A stretch of DNA of 32,567 nucleotides from Boseongicola sp. (GCA_028824715.1 JAPPCV010000098.1:1-32567); one strand, 5' to 3'; counted from the stretch's first letter, positions 15,843 to 23,449 are shown. The notes: a model not told the origin generated them from the sequence alone. Made by a program: numbers and translations.

Positions 15843-16573
15843 GCGCCCTTCCTTACGCCGCCCTTGCGGGTGGCGATTGCCACGTCGGCCAGGCAGCTGT
15901 CGGCGACCTCGCGGAATTCGCGCCGCTCCTTTTCGGGCACGCCGTGCTCCTCGGCCCAGAACTCCATGAAGCTGACCATGTCCCGGATTCGCTCGGCGGC
16001 GTGATCGGCCTCGATGCCCTTGACGGCGTCGGGGTCCTGCGTCGCAAGGAAGTCTTCCGCGAAGTAAATCAGGTACCGCCTGAGCGCGGCATATTCCGCC
16101 GGCGTCGGCTCGACCGGCCCGATCTGGCCGGCGGCGGCCATGTGCCGGAGCAAGTCATGGCTGATGCCGCGTCGCGCCGCCCCGATCCATGTGACGAGTT
16201 TCGGGAACAAGGAGTCGGCCACTTCCTTGCACGCGACCACGGGATGAAACATCGGCACGAAAGCCTTGTAGCATCCAATCAGGTCGTGCAGCACGTCCGG
16301 CGTCGGCTTCTCTATGGTGCCATGCGCATCGAGCACGGCTTCCATCGCCAGGAACAGCGCCCGCTTGTCCAGCGTCTCGCCCTTCCGGCGCAGCGTGACG
16401 TCAAGGCCGAACGCGCCTGCGAGGCGCGACGCGTTGTCCAGCTGCGGAACCTTTCCACTGCGCAGGTCCGAAAGCTGCGACCGCCGCACTCCGGCACCAT
16501 CCAGCATCTGCGACGTCTCGCCGGGGACGGCCTCGTGCTCGACTGCCTTCAACAGTGCCTGCGCTGTCAGCAT
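15839..16573 (-). CDS. HTH (Xre-like) regulatory protein
   Basis: A 244-aa protein whose N-terminal ~60 residues form a helix-turn-helix of the Xre/Cro type: MLDGAGVRRSQLSDLRSGKV then NASRLAGAFGLDVTL. The remaining ~180 residues are helical and not recognised. It could be the element's repressor or a regulator of the late genes, as no other classical repressor is present. It lies downstream of GemA, unlike the Mu c repressor, which sits at the left end. I chose the ATG at 16573 (preceded by GGGAGAGG), as the upstream extension overlaps gemA and has shadow composition. Confidence 0.7.
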   Translation of the reverse strand: MLTAQALLKAVEHEAVPGETSQMLDGAGVRRSQLSDLRSGKVPQLDNASRLAGAFGLDVTLRRKGETLDKRALFLAMEAVLDAHGTIEKPTPDVLHDLIGCYKAFVPMFHPVVACKEVADSLFPKLVTWIGAARRGISHDLLRHMAAAGQIGPVEPTPAEYAALRRYLIYFAEDFLATQDPDAVKGIEADHAAERIRDMVSFMEFWAEEHGVPEKERREFREVADSCLADVAIATRKGGVRKGA

Positions 16574-16589
16574 CCTGCCTCTCCCGTCA

Positions 16590-17033
16590 TCATGCGGCCT
16601 GGCCGCCGCCCTTGCGGGCGACCATCGCCTGCAGCGCCGTAATGACCTTCTGGCCCTGACCATACCCGACAAAGGCCACGTCCGAAACTCCGAACGTCCG
16701 TTCAAGCCACTTGCCAAGGCTCCGGTCGTCGCCCTCGCCGTCCGTGAAGGAACTCCAGAGGTCGCGGATGTACGTTATCTGGTCTGGCGACGTCCGGCCC
16801 TCTCGCCATCCGAGTTGCCTGGCGCGCGGACGCTCGCGGCCTTTCGGATCGCGGCGCGTGAAGCCCTTCGTCTCGAACTCGCCCAGCAGCGTCTTGAAGT
16901 CGTCGCGGTGCACGTCCTTCGTCGACCGGACGCCCGCGATCCGCTGGAGCATGGCGCGATAGTCCGCGTCCTCCATCCCGACCTTGCGCTGCGCGGTGCG
17001 CAGCATGGCCACCTGTTTTTTCGTGATATTCAT
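16590..17033 (-). CDS. gemA: GemA-like protein (Mu gp16)
   Basis: A 147-aa member of the Mu gp16/GemA family (DUF1018). The family start ITKKQVAMLRTAQRKVGM, then DADYRAMLQRIAGVRSTKD and the later WLERTFG are clear. In Mu, GemA influences host gene expression and DNA topology during early development. It overlaps the MuB stop by 4 bases, keeping the A-B-gemA order of Mu. Confidence 0.85.
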   Translation of the reverse strand: MNITKKQVAMLRTAQRKVGMEDADYRAMLQRIAGVRSTKDVHRDDFKTLLGEFETKGFTRRDPKGRERPRARQLGWREGRTSPDQITYIRDLWSSFTDGEGDDRSLGKWLERTFGVSDVAFVGYGQGQKVITALQAMVARKGGGQAA

Positions 17034-17857
17034 TCCCAGAACCTCATCACGTCCGACTCGGCGGTGACGTTTTCCAGGGAAAGCCGCTGGCCCCTCATCT
17101 CGATGCGGTCCACAAGCTGCCTCACGAACCGCAGGCCGCCGCGCGACACCGCTTCCTTCGCCAGCAGCTCAATCGCCTCGCTTCCCTGGACGCCGAGAAA
17201 CCCGGCGAACTTCGCCGCGTCGTCATGCATGTCGATTTCGGTGATGCGGACGGGCATTGTCAGGCGGCCGGTGAACTGCCCCACCGTGGGGCGCTTGCGG
17301 AAAGCCTCGTACGTCTCCTCGTTGAAGGCGAACGCCATCGGGACGCCGCTGCGGTCGGCAATTGAGCGCAGGCAGTCCAGAACGTCATCCCTGAGCAGCT
17401 GCGCCTCGTCGACCAGAAGCATGCAGTCCCATCTCTTGAAGAACGCGGCGAGCGCGCGCCCGTTTTCGTGCTCGTTCGGCTCCCTGTTGTCGGGGTGCGC
17501 GGGCGTGGCAGAATAGGTCCAATGGTGGCCTTCGCTCTGTCGCTTGTCCTTGATCGCGTCGCGGATCTTGCCCAGGACCTGCCGGGCGGTGCCCTTGAAC
17601 GCCGTGAAATGAAGCGCGGCCGGATTGCCGGCGGCGTACGAGTTGAGGAACGTGCTCTTGCCGCATCCGGCCGGCCCGAAGATGCCGACGTTAAGCGTTG
17701 CCGTCTTGTGGCCGCCCAAGCCGGCCATGCTCCGCGCCATCCGGATTTCGCCCTTCATGAGCACGACGGAGTCCGTGAGGCACACCTGCCGTCGTTTTTC
17801 CTCCCTCTTGGCCCGTTCGGCCTCAAGGTCCAGCACCTTGTCACTGTCTGTCATCAC
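17030..17857 (-). CDS. MuB-like transposition ATPase
   Basis: A 275-aa AAA+ ATPase. Walker A is GPAGCGKST (61-69) and Walker B MLLVDE (146-151). In Mu, MuB polymerises on target DNA, chooses the insertion site away from the element itself (target immunity) and stimulates MuA. It starts within the MuA stop (4-base overlap) and overlaps gemA by 4 bases, so the three are translationally coupled. It lacks the long N-terminal DNA-binding domain of Mu's own B, as many relatives do. Confidence 0.9.
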   Translation of the reverse strand: MMTDSDKVLDLEAERAKREEKRRQVCLTDSVVLMKGEIRMARSMAGLGGHKTATLNVGIFGPAGCGKSTFLNSYAAGNPAALHFTAFKGTARQVLGKIRDAIKDKRQSEGHHWTYSATPAHPDNREPNEHENGRALAAFFKRWDCMLLVDEAQLLRDDVLDCLRSIADRSGVPMAFAFNEETYEAFRKRPTVGQFTGRLTMPVRITEIDMHDDAAKFAGFLGVQGSEAIELLAKEAVSRGGLRFVRQLVDRIEMRGQRLSLENVTAESDVMRFWE

Positions 17858-19950
17858 TCCCTCCCGGTTGCGGCCCCGTCATCGTCCTGAGCCTTTTGAG
17901 CTTCAACTGCGTTCATGCGACTGGCGCGCAGGTGGCGGGTCCTCTCGGCCTCGTCCCTGCGTCGACGCGCGTTGTCGGCCTTGCGCTGCTTCGGCGTCGT
18001 GAGCATCGCCTTGCCGACGATCTCCGCGCCGTCCTTCAGCCTGACCGGGCCGATGGGCTCCGGCGTCGTGGCGTTGCCTTCCTTCGCGACGAGGCGCTCC
18101 AGCAGATCGAGCATGTCCAGTTCGTCCGCCTCCGCGCGCGCAGTCCGGATGCCTTCGCGGGACTCCTTCGCGCGACGGCCGCTTTCCTCCGCGCCGGCCA
18201 CGTCCAGGACGTCGAACGGCTCGTCGGGGAATGCCACGGCGCACGGCATGCCATCGTCATTCGTGACCGCGATGCCGTCGAACCCCGAAAACAGCGGCTT
18301 CCATATTCCGATCCGGGTGCCGCTTGCGATCCAGCCAAGGCCGGGCGCGCGGTGGAACCTTCCGTCGTGCATGAACCCGCCGTCGCGCCATATGCGCGTG
18401 TCCGGGCGTCCGAACGCGGCGAGGATGTCCGGCTTGACGACCTTGACCGGCTGCCAGCCTTCCGCCACGTGCGCCTCGTAAAGGTCGGCCGGCGAAAGGC
18501 CCTTCATCTCCCCGCTCGTGCGCTTGGCGGTGTTGCGGAAGGCAACGCACGTCTGGATGTGGCTGAGCAGCAGGTCGTTCCTGTACGGATACGGCACGGG
18601 CGCGCGGCTGACGTTCGGGGTCTTCGCGTCCATGCGGTTTCCGCCTATGTGGCCAGGCAGGTTGCTCAGCACGATTTCAAGGCTCTTGAACCCGCCTTCG
18701 ATGGACTTTGCGCGGGCGTTGTAGGGCCGCGCCCGGATGACGGACCTGTCATCCCGCAGCGCCTCGGCAAGGGCCGGCTCCTCGCCGATCTCCCTGACCT
18801 GCCTCACGAGCTTCATCAGCGGCTCGATCATGTCGGCGACGTTGAACTCCCCGCCGTTGTCGATGTAGAGCCGTTCGGGCGCGCCCCAGTGCGGATCGAG
18901 CATCATGGCGACAAGCGCGGCCGCGACGTGCTCCATGCGGACGCTCTGGCCCTTTGGCAGGAGCGCCACGTAGACAAACATCCGGTCGGTGGCCCAATCC
19001 TCGAACGCGATCAGCTTGGGCGTGAAAAGCGAGCCGTCCTGCCTCTCGGCGTAGAGGTCGAGATGGTGAACGTCCGCAAAGACGACTTCCATCGGCTTCC
19101 GCGTGAAGCGCGTTCGCCGGATGCCTCCCTTGTTCCGGTCCTCGTGGCGCTTGCGGTCCTGGTCGTGAAGCGCGACGGCGCGGAACTTCCGCCAGTCCTT
19201 CCTCACGAAGTCGCGCGGCAGATCGCATATGCGTTTCAGCGTCCCGGTGTCAGCCAGGCCGGCGTTGTTGGCAAGGTTCATCGTCTCAAGCGACCCGAGC
19301 CTCTGGATGTGCCTCCAGCCCACGTCCGTTCCGGCGCTGGCCCAGAGGGAGTTGAAGTGGCGGCGCATCACGGCTTCCATCTCGGCCAGCCCCGCATCGC
19401 CGACGAGCGGGCGGAGCGCCTCGTCGAACGCCCGCGAAAGATAGGTCCGCTTCTTGCGCTTGTCGTTGCGTTCCGTTCGCACGTGCGCGGCCAGACCCTC
19501 GGCCTCGTATGCGTTGATCCAGTCATAGACCGTGCCGACTCGAACGCCCGCCGCCCGCGCCGCAGCGTCGACCGCAATGCGGCGCTCCCTCGATCCGGGC
19601 CGGCACTGGAGCGCCGGGCGGATGAGGTCATGGCGGTCCATCGCCATCTCGCCCTTCGTGCGGGCGGCCGCTGCCGGCTTCGCCTTCACGACCGGAAGCC
19701 GGACGATGTCTCCGGGCGGAAGGCTGGACGCCTTGATCTCGTAGTTCTTGGCTGACCGCCCGCGCCCTTTCACGACGCGGACCTCCATGAGAACGCCGCG
19801 CCAGGGCCTGCCTTCCTCGTGGGCGCGGCGAGCTTCGCGGCTCATGTTTCGGACTGTCGTGCCCGTGGCCTCGGCGGCCTCGGCGACGGTGAGCCATCCG
19901 TCATCGGACGGCTCCGGGATGTCTGGCAGCGATTCGGTTCGGTCAATCAC
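17854..19950 (-). CDS. MuA-like DDE transposase
   Basis: A 698-aa Mu-type transposase. Residues about 15-80 form the MuA N-terminal winged-helix domain (GWLTVAEAAEATGTTVRNM), which in Mu binds the internal enhancer. About 105-270 contain the two HTH end-binding regions. The RNaseH-fold core carries the catalytic triad D293 (FADVHHLDL), D364 (YIDNGGEF) and E418 (AKSIEGGF); spacings of 71 and 54 are close to Mu's 67 and 56. The last ~60 residues are basic and charged, in the place of the MuB/ClpX-contact domain. The start is GTG at 19950, since an upstream ATG frame stops at once. All catalytic residues are present, so activity is likely. Confidence 0.93.
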   Translation of the reverse strand: MIDRTESLPDIPEPSDDGWLTVAEAAEATGTTVRNMSREARRAHEEGRPWRGVLMEVRVVKGRGRSAKNYEIKASSLPPGDIVRLPVVKAKPAAAARTKGEMAMDRHDLIRPALQCRPGSRERRIAVDAAARAAGVRVGTVYDWINAYEAEGLAAHVRTERNDKRKKRTYLSRAFDEALRPLVGDAGLAEMEAVMRRHFNSLWASAGTDVGWRHIQRLGSLETMNLANNAGLADTGTLKRICDLPRDFVRKDWRKFRAVALHDQDRKRHEDRNKGGIRRTRFTRKPMEVVFADVHHLDLYAERQDGSLFTPKLIAFEDWATDRMFVYVALLPKGQSVRMEHVAAALVAMMLDPHWGAPERLYIDNGGEFNVADMIEPLMKLVRQVREIGEEPALAEALRDDRSVIRARPYNARAKSIEGGFKSLEIVLSNLPGHIGGNRMDAKTPNVSRAPVPYPYRNDLLLSHIQTCVAFRNTAKRTSGEMKGLSPADLYEAHVAEGWQPVKVVKPDILAAFGRPDTRIWRDGGFMHDGRFHRAPGLGWIASGTRIGIWKPLFSGFDGIAVTNDDGMPCAVAFPDEPFDVLDVAGAEESGRRAKESREGIRTARAEADELDMLDLLERLVAKEGNATTPEPIGPVRLKDGAEIVGKAMLTTPKQRKADNARRRRDEAERTRHLRASRMNAVEAQKAQDDDGAATGRE

Positions 19951-20019
19951 GAAGTCACCGTATCATGGAATGTTCGTTTTGTCGAATTGAAGTTGAGGCG
20001 CGTTCCGCCATGCCGCATT

Positions 20020-20232
20020 TCATTGGTGGAAGGTCCCGTGGCATGACGGGCAGAGAGCTTGAAGATTTTCTGGGTCGCGCGGGTGGCCGCCCTCGCTCAG
20101 CGGGGTCTTGTGATGAACCTGGAGCGGGGGGGGTGCGCCGCACCGCTCGCAGCGGTTTCCGGCCCGGCGGATCGCGCGCCTGCGCGCCCTGCGCCACTTG
20201 CCGCCCTTCGCGCCTTTTCGGTTGGTCGCCAT
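20020..20232 (-). CDS. Small HNH endonuclease-like protein
   Basis: A 70-aa protein that is almost only an HNH domain: a basic N-terminus (RRARRRAIRRAG), CERC, LQVHHKTPLSEGG with the HH, NLQALCPSCH at the end. The four cysteines bind structural zinc and the His residues form the active site. It lies 70 bases before MuA. Small HNH proteins in phages often sit near terminase genes and assist packaging; in this element it lies in the early region, so its role is open. Confidence 0.8.
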   Translation of the reverse strand: MATNRKGAKGGKWRRARRRAIRRAGNRCERCGAPPPLQVHHKTPLSEGGHPRDPENLQALCPSCHGTFHQ

Positions 20233-20240
20233 GACAAGAG

Positions 20241-20266
20241 AGGCCGGGCGTCGCGACGCCCGGCCT
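20241..20266. terminator. Perfect 26-bp palindrome between early genes
   Basis: The 13 bases from 20241 (AGGCCGGGCGTCG) are followed directly by their exact reverse complement, with no spacer. It lies 8 bases before the HNH start and 8 after the preceding stop. It could be a strong stem limiting transcription into HNH-muA or an operator. There is no U-run. Confidence 0.45.
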
Positions 20267-20273
20267 GTTGCGA

Positions 20274-20696
20274 TCAGGACTTCGCCGCGCCCTTGCCGCC
20301 ATTCTTGGCGGCATGGGTCGCGTTGCCGTCCAGCCCTGGTCCGGGCACCGGCGGCTCGTCATCCCTCAGATGGCGCGCCAAGGAGTCGGCAAACTCAGCA
20401 AGGCCGGTCGCGGTCGGGAGCGTCAGCTTGGCAAGCATGGCCACGCCCCAAAGGCAAACGATCTGACGTTGCGCGACCTCGAAATCCATGTCTGACATGA
20501 GCGTGTCCAGCAACGCGGCGATACCACTGACGCACATGTCAAGGTCGTATCCCATGCCCTGGATTTCGGCGGCGGTCAGTTCGCGGTCCTGGACGTTCTC
20601 GATGCCGAGCGCAAACGCCCAGGCATTGTGCGCCCGCCTCGCGGCGTCGCGCACCGGGTCTTGAGAAACGGATTCGTTTGGTGGTAGTGGTCCCAT
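20274..20696 (-). CDS. Unknown 140-aa early protein
   Basis: The first gene of the leftward early operon. The ATG at 20696 follows an excellent AGGAGGT, which fixes the start despite a longer open frame. The N-terminal half is helical (DAARRAHNAWAFALGIENV), the centre has hydrophobic stretches (ISGIAALL-like and QRQIVCLWGVAML), and the C-terminus is a Gly/Lys/Ala tail. No cysteine pairs or HTH are evident and I recognise no family. By position it corresponds to the ner/early regulator slot of Mu, but it does not resemble Ner. Confidence 0.65.
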   Translation of the reverse strand: MGPLPPNESVSQDPVRDAARRAHNAWAFALGIENVQDRELTAAEIQGMGYDLDMCVSGIAALLDTLMSDMDFEVAQRQIVCLWGVAMLAKLTLPTATGLAEFADSLARHLRDDEPPVPGPGLDGNATHAAKNGGKGAAKS

Positions 20697-20944
20697 CGGG
20701 AAACCTCCTAAGCAGATTAGGTTGTTTCCGGGTCGTGCTCGATCTGCGGTCGGGCGCGTCCGGCGCGGGTCGCCTCGCCGCGATCCGCGCCACGACCATC
20801 CGACAGTTGCGGGCAGGGTGCAAGTCGATTCTTGCGGCGTCGCCGGCAGCGTGGCATGGTGCGCCTGCCCGTGCCGCATTGTCCCTGCTTGAGGTTCGGT
20901 TTCACCTTTGCGGTGCGGGCATCATCCGGCGACAAGGGACTTTC
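20697..20944. promoter_or_regulatory. Divergent early control region
   Basis: These 248 bases separate the leftward early operon from two rightward zinc-protein genes and should hold both promoters. A perfect inverted repeat GCAAG-N6-CTTGC lies at 20820-20835, and a further TTGC at 20807-20810 makes a second inverted pair with the first GCAA. These are candidate operator half-sites. I cannot place -10/-35 boxes with confidence in this GC-rich DNA. Confidence 0.4.
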
Positions 20945-21166
20945 ATGGCAGCGGACGGCGACGGGTTTCAGGACAGGCGCGAGTGCGGGCGGTGCGGCCG
21001 CTGGATGCAGCGGGTGGCCGACGGCGGCATTGAGTGCGCGTACTGCCGTTCTGCCGAACGGGACGGCGAGCGTGTTTGCGGCATGTGCGGCGACCGTTTC
21101 AGACGCCAGGGCGGCCTGGACAACTGCGGCCGTTGCCTGGCCGCGCATCCTCAGCTTCGGCACTGA
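20945..21166 (+). CDS. Zinc-ribbon protein, 73 aa
   Basis: A small protein with three or four CxxC pairs: CGRC, CAYC, CGMC and CGRC in order, enough for two zinc-ribbons. It has an AAGGGA Shine-Dalgarno before the ATG at 20945. It is transcribed toward the element's right end, opposite to the transposition genes, in the place and direction of the Mu c repressor, but it has no HTH. It may regulate by protein contact or bind nucleic acid through the ribbons. Confidence 0.65.
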   Translation: MAADGDGFQDRRECGRCGRWMQRVADGGIECAYCRSAERDGERVCGMCGDRFRRQGGLDNCGRCLAAHPQLRH

Positions 21167-21170
21167 CGGC

Positions 21171-21632
21171 ATGGCGGCTCGTGATCTTGTTCCGGTGATG
21201 CAGCGCGTTGCGGCTCTGGCGGATCGCGCGGACGTTTCGGCGCGCGGCTTGCGTCGCGGTCCTTCTTCGCATCATTGCGACTGCCGGGCGATCCTGGAGG
21301 AGCTGACCGGCCAGAAGCCGGACGCCGATTGGCGACCGAGCCGGTCGCCTGACGCGGCGTCGGTTTCGTGCCTTGCGAAGTCGGTTCGGCTTCTGGCGTC
21401 GATGCTGGCGGCGACGCAGGGCGCGGCGATCCCGGTTGCGGGCGTTCTGGCCGGCCTTGGCGAGGATGGCGACGCGTTGCCGGCGACGGCTGTTGCGGCG
21501 CGCTGGCGCGAGTGCCTGACGTGCCGCGCCCCGTTCAAGTCGGAGCATGACGGCCACCGTTTGTGCGACGGCTGCCGCTCGGCCTCGGCGACCGTTTCGG
21601 AGGGCCGCGTTCCGCACAGACGCCGGGCGTGA
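21171..21632 (+). CDS. Zinc-ribbon protein, 153 aa
   Basis: Starts 4 bases after the previous gene's stop, so the two form one small operon. The N-terminal ~110 residues are helical, with an HCDC pair near residue 36 and hydrophobic helices (VRLLASMLAATQGAAIPVAG). The C-terminus has a zinc-ribbon CLTCRAPFKSEHDGHRLCDG followed by a Cys, a pattern shared in spacing with the CGMC...CGRC part of its neighbour. No family name can be given. Its stop lies 160 bases from the right terminal repeat. Confidence 0.65.
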   Translation: MAARDLVPVMQRVAALADRADVSARGLRRGPSSHHCDCRAILEELTGQKPDADWRPSRSPDAASVSCLAKSVRLLASMLAATQGAAIPVAGVLAGLGEDGDALPATAVAARWRECLTCRAPFKSEHDGHRLCDGCRSASATVSEGRVPHRRRA

Positions 21633-21760
21633 CGTTTTTGGGCGGCTTCCACGCTTGATTAGGCGTCGTTGAACGGACTTTCAATCGACATTTGAGCGAA
21701 GCGATCCCGGCACTGTTTGGCTCGGCTCGGGCCATGATCCGGGCCGCCACAGCCCGCAAC

Positions 21761-21773
21761 GGATTGAGGACTC
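21761..21773 (-). repeat. Inner copy of transposase-site motif, right end
   Basis: GGATTGAGGACTC resembles the inner box of the terminal repeats (GATTAAGGACTC) with one or two differences and lies 20 bases inside the right repeat. It gives the right end a second binding site, as Mu-type ends have. The rest of 21633-21792 shows no gene. Confidence 0.5.
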
Positions 21774-21792
21774 AGCCCGGAAAGGGCCGGAA

Positions 21793-21825
21793 TAAGGACT
21801 CTGAGTCCGGTTTAATTCCGTACAC
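21793..21825 (-). repeat. Right terminal inverted repeat (33 bp)
   Basis: Exact reverse complement of 5423-5455. It ends CCGTACA(C), so the outermost bases fit the TG...CA tips of Mu-family elements. It contains the palindromic GGACTCTGAGTCC core. Confidence 0.9.
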
Positions 21826-22124
21826 GGCATGCCATCGGGGGATGGCAATGACAGCTTTCAGTCAACCATTGCGTCCAGTCCTGCGCTCCCGTCCGGACCG
21901 GAGCGCCCTGACGGGTGGGCCGGCCACCTTCAGCACCGCCTCAGCGACTTTCCTTGCTCAGGATTGGCGACCGAAGGCGTGCGCCCTTCGCTCCCGGACA
22001 TGTGAAGAGCGGCATAGGCGGAGTGCTCTTGATCCAAAGAGTGCCAGGCATGTGCGTTCGGACTCGAAAGACACCAGACAAGTCAGAAGACTGCCTTCTC
22101 GCGCCAGAACCATTGCTTGGGAAT
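21826..22124. other. No gene seen between element and next CDS
   Basis: This stretch directly outside the right end holds no ORF with a credible start or composition. A TCGGGGG at 21835-21841 equals the seven bases directly left of the left tip (5417-5423), but it is 10 bases away from the right tip, so it is not a proper target duplication. Confidence 0.5.
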
Positions 22125-22925
22125 TTAGACGTCAGCTATCAGACAGCTTTCTGCCGGGCCAACGCGAAAAAACGGCGGGCGGTCCTCCGCGAATACCTTC
22201 CAGAAGAATGCAAGGCGGTTCGGCATGATCTGCCGCACCCTTTCCTCGACGGAGTCTGGCAGGCGCCCGGGGTGGAACAGGAGAGCCCACGCAAACAACG
22301 CCGACTCTGCCAAGTCTTCCTTGTCGGGCCTTTCCCTTGCATACTCGGTCACGAAACCGCCGTCGGCACGCTGCACCCTCTTCCATTCCGCGCTCGCCGA
22401 CATCGGATGGTCCAGGGTTGCGTGCACGGACTTATGGAACACGGACTCTTCAAGGAATTCATTTCGCAGCAGTGTTGCCATGTTTTCGGAATACAGCACG
22501 AAAAAGCGGCCCTTGTCTTCGGAGAAGCCAGACAGATTTCCCTCGTGTATGACCTCATGATCCAGCTTCGATCTCATGATCGTCGGGAGTTTCCCTACCG
22601 GATCTGCCACCTGCAGGGCAAGATTGTGCGCGGCATTCTGCGAGCCAACGTCGGGATGCACCCAGATCCCGACGGAAGATCCGTCCGTGTACTTTGCGGA
22701 ATACGAATACACGCCATCGGCATGCAACCCTTCACGACGTGGGTCTGGCATCTCGGCGCGAATTCTCCCTTCGTACTCGATGCAGGCAAAGACTCCGGGA
22801 TCGCTGGACACAATGAAGTCCAGGTCATTGGGGACCATTGAGTTCCGGACGATCGGCTCCGAACCAGCATGACTTGGAAGCACCGCAAGCACCATCAGGC
22901 TGGCCGCCGCCGCAGACACGCGCAT
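22125..22925 (-). CDS. Secreted metallopeptidase-like protein lacking catalytic Glu
   Basis: A 266-aa protein with a signal peptide (MRVSAAAASLMVLAVLPSHA). The C-terminal half matches a family I know as secreted proteins with HExxH in the context FHEAxHTSLD...YARDNPxREDxAES...IPNRLAYF. Here the context is complete (SVFHKSVHATLDH at 161-173, EYARERPDKEDLAES, IMPNRLAFF) but the motif reads H164-K-S-V-H168, so the catalytic Glu is Lys. The likely third ligand, E207 in EDLAES, is kept. This predicts a metal-binding but inactive protein, or altered chemistry. The unrelated-looking HEVIH at 123-127 falls where homologues have no active site. The ATG follows AAGGAG. It stands alone next to the element. 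Confidence 0.75.
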   Translation of the reverse strand: MRVSAAAASLMVLAVLPSHAGSEPIVRNSMVPNDLDFIVSSDPGVFACIEYEGRIRAEMPDPRREGLHADGVYSYSAKYTDGSSVGIWVHPDVGSQNAAHNLALQVADPVGKLPTIMRSKLDHEVIHEGNLSGFSEDKGRFFVLYSENMATLLRNEFLEESVFHKSVHATLDHPMSASAEWKRVQRADGGFVTEYARERPDKEDLAESALFAWALLFHPGRLPDSVEERVRQIMPNRLAFFWKVFAEDRPPFFRVGPAESCLIADV

Positions 22926-23139
22926 GGCAAAGCTCCTTCAATGTGGTAGACGTTCTGTAGCATGCGTGGACCTTGGACATCCCAGCGGATGGATGCAAGC
23001 ACTGCACGCCGCTGTTGAAATGGCCTCATGACGGCGACACGGTCCGCACGCATCGGTAACGATGCCGCACCGTCTTCATGCGTCCCTTGATCCAATCGAT
23101 GCGGTCCTCTCGGATTTCGAATCGGCGGCCGGCAAGGGG

Positions 23140-23353
23140 CGACGTCTTCGCCCGTTGAGGTGCATCCGTCGTCATTCGCAGTTTCAATCAGTCCTCGGAT
23201 TGCCGCGTCGTCGTCGCCGACGCTGCCGTCGGTCGCCCTTTGGATCAAGGTGACGGACTCGGTGGCAGATCCTTCCAGGGCCATGAGTTTGCTTGCATCG
23301 GGAACACCGTCCTGATCTCTGTCCTGCCGCATTTTGAACCGCTCCCGGTCCAT
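23140..23353 (-). pseudogene. Possible gene remnant
   Basis: The minus frame starting ATG at 23353 gives MRQDRDQDGVPDASKLMALE and about 40 more residues of plausible protein composition, then turns into Pro/Arg-rich shadow-like sequence. The acidic DxDxDG start recalls phage or calcium-loop sequences, but no family is assigned. It may be a degraded gene. The rest of 22926-23139 shows nothing. Confidence 0.2.
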
Positions 23354-23449
23354 GGCGTTTCGCCATCATTGTGCCTTGCAAGGTCGCCGTAGCCCACTCA
23401 CGCAGTGTCACCCAGTGACGACAACGGCGCCCCGCTCCAGTCCATCGGA

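Larger units (their letters stand above)
5423..21825. mobile_element. 16.4-kb Mu-family transposable element, satellite-like
   Basis: The segment is bounded by perfect 33-bp inverted repeats with TG...CA tips, as in Mu-type elements. It carries MuA, MuB and GemA homologues in Mu order, reading inward from the right end. The remaining genes are phage-related (MT-A70 methyltransferase, I-type protease/scaffold, tape measure, gp27 small terminase) or unknown. Large terminase, portal, capsid, tail tube or sheath, baseplate and lysis enzymes are missing. The size is under half of Mu. Reading frames are intact and tightly packed. No 5-bp target duplication is visible: GGGGG before 5424, CGGCA after 21824. 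It may be a satellite of a Mu-like phage, or a deletion derivative of one. Confidence 0.85.

Noticed and set aside
17896-19755. 619-codon plus-strand open frame
   Set aside because: Exact antisense of the muA-like gene, whose catalytic motifs are unmistakable; His/Arg/Val-rich shadow composition.
21835-21841. TCGGGGG as target-site duplication of the element
   Set aside because: It is 10 bases away from the right tip and 7 bp long, whereas Mu-type duplication is 5 bp and adjacent.
22545-22559. HEVIH as a zinc-peptidase active site in the secreted protein
   Set aside because: In the family the active-site motif lies about 40 residues later, in the context kept here as FHKSVHATLD; HEVIH falls at a position without catalytic role and is probably coincidental.
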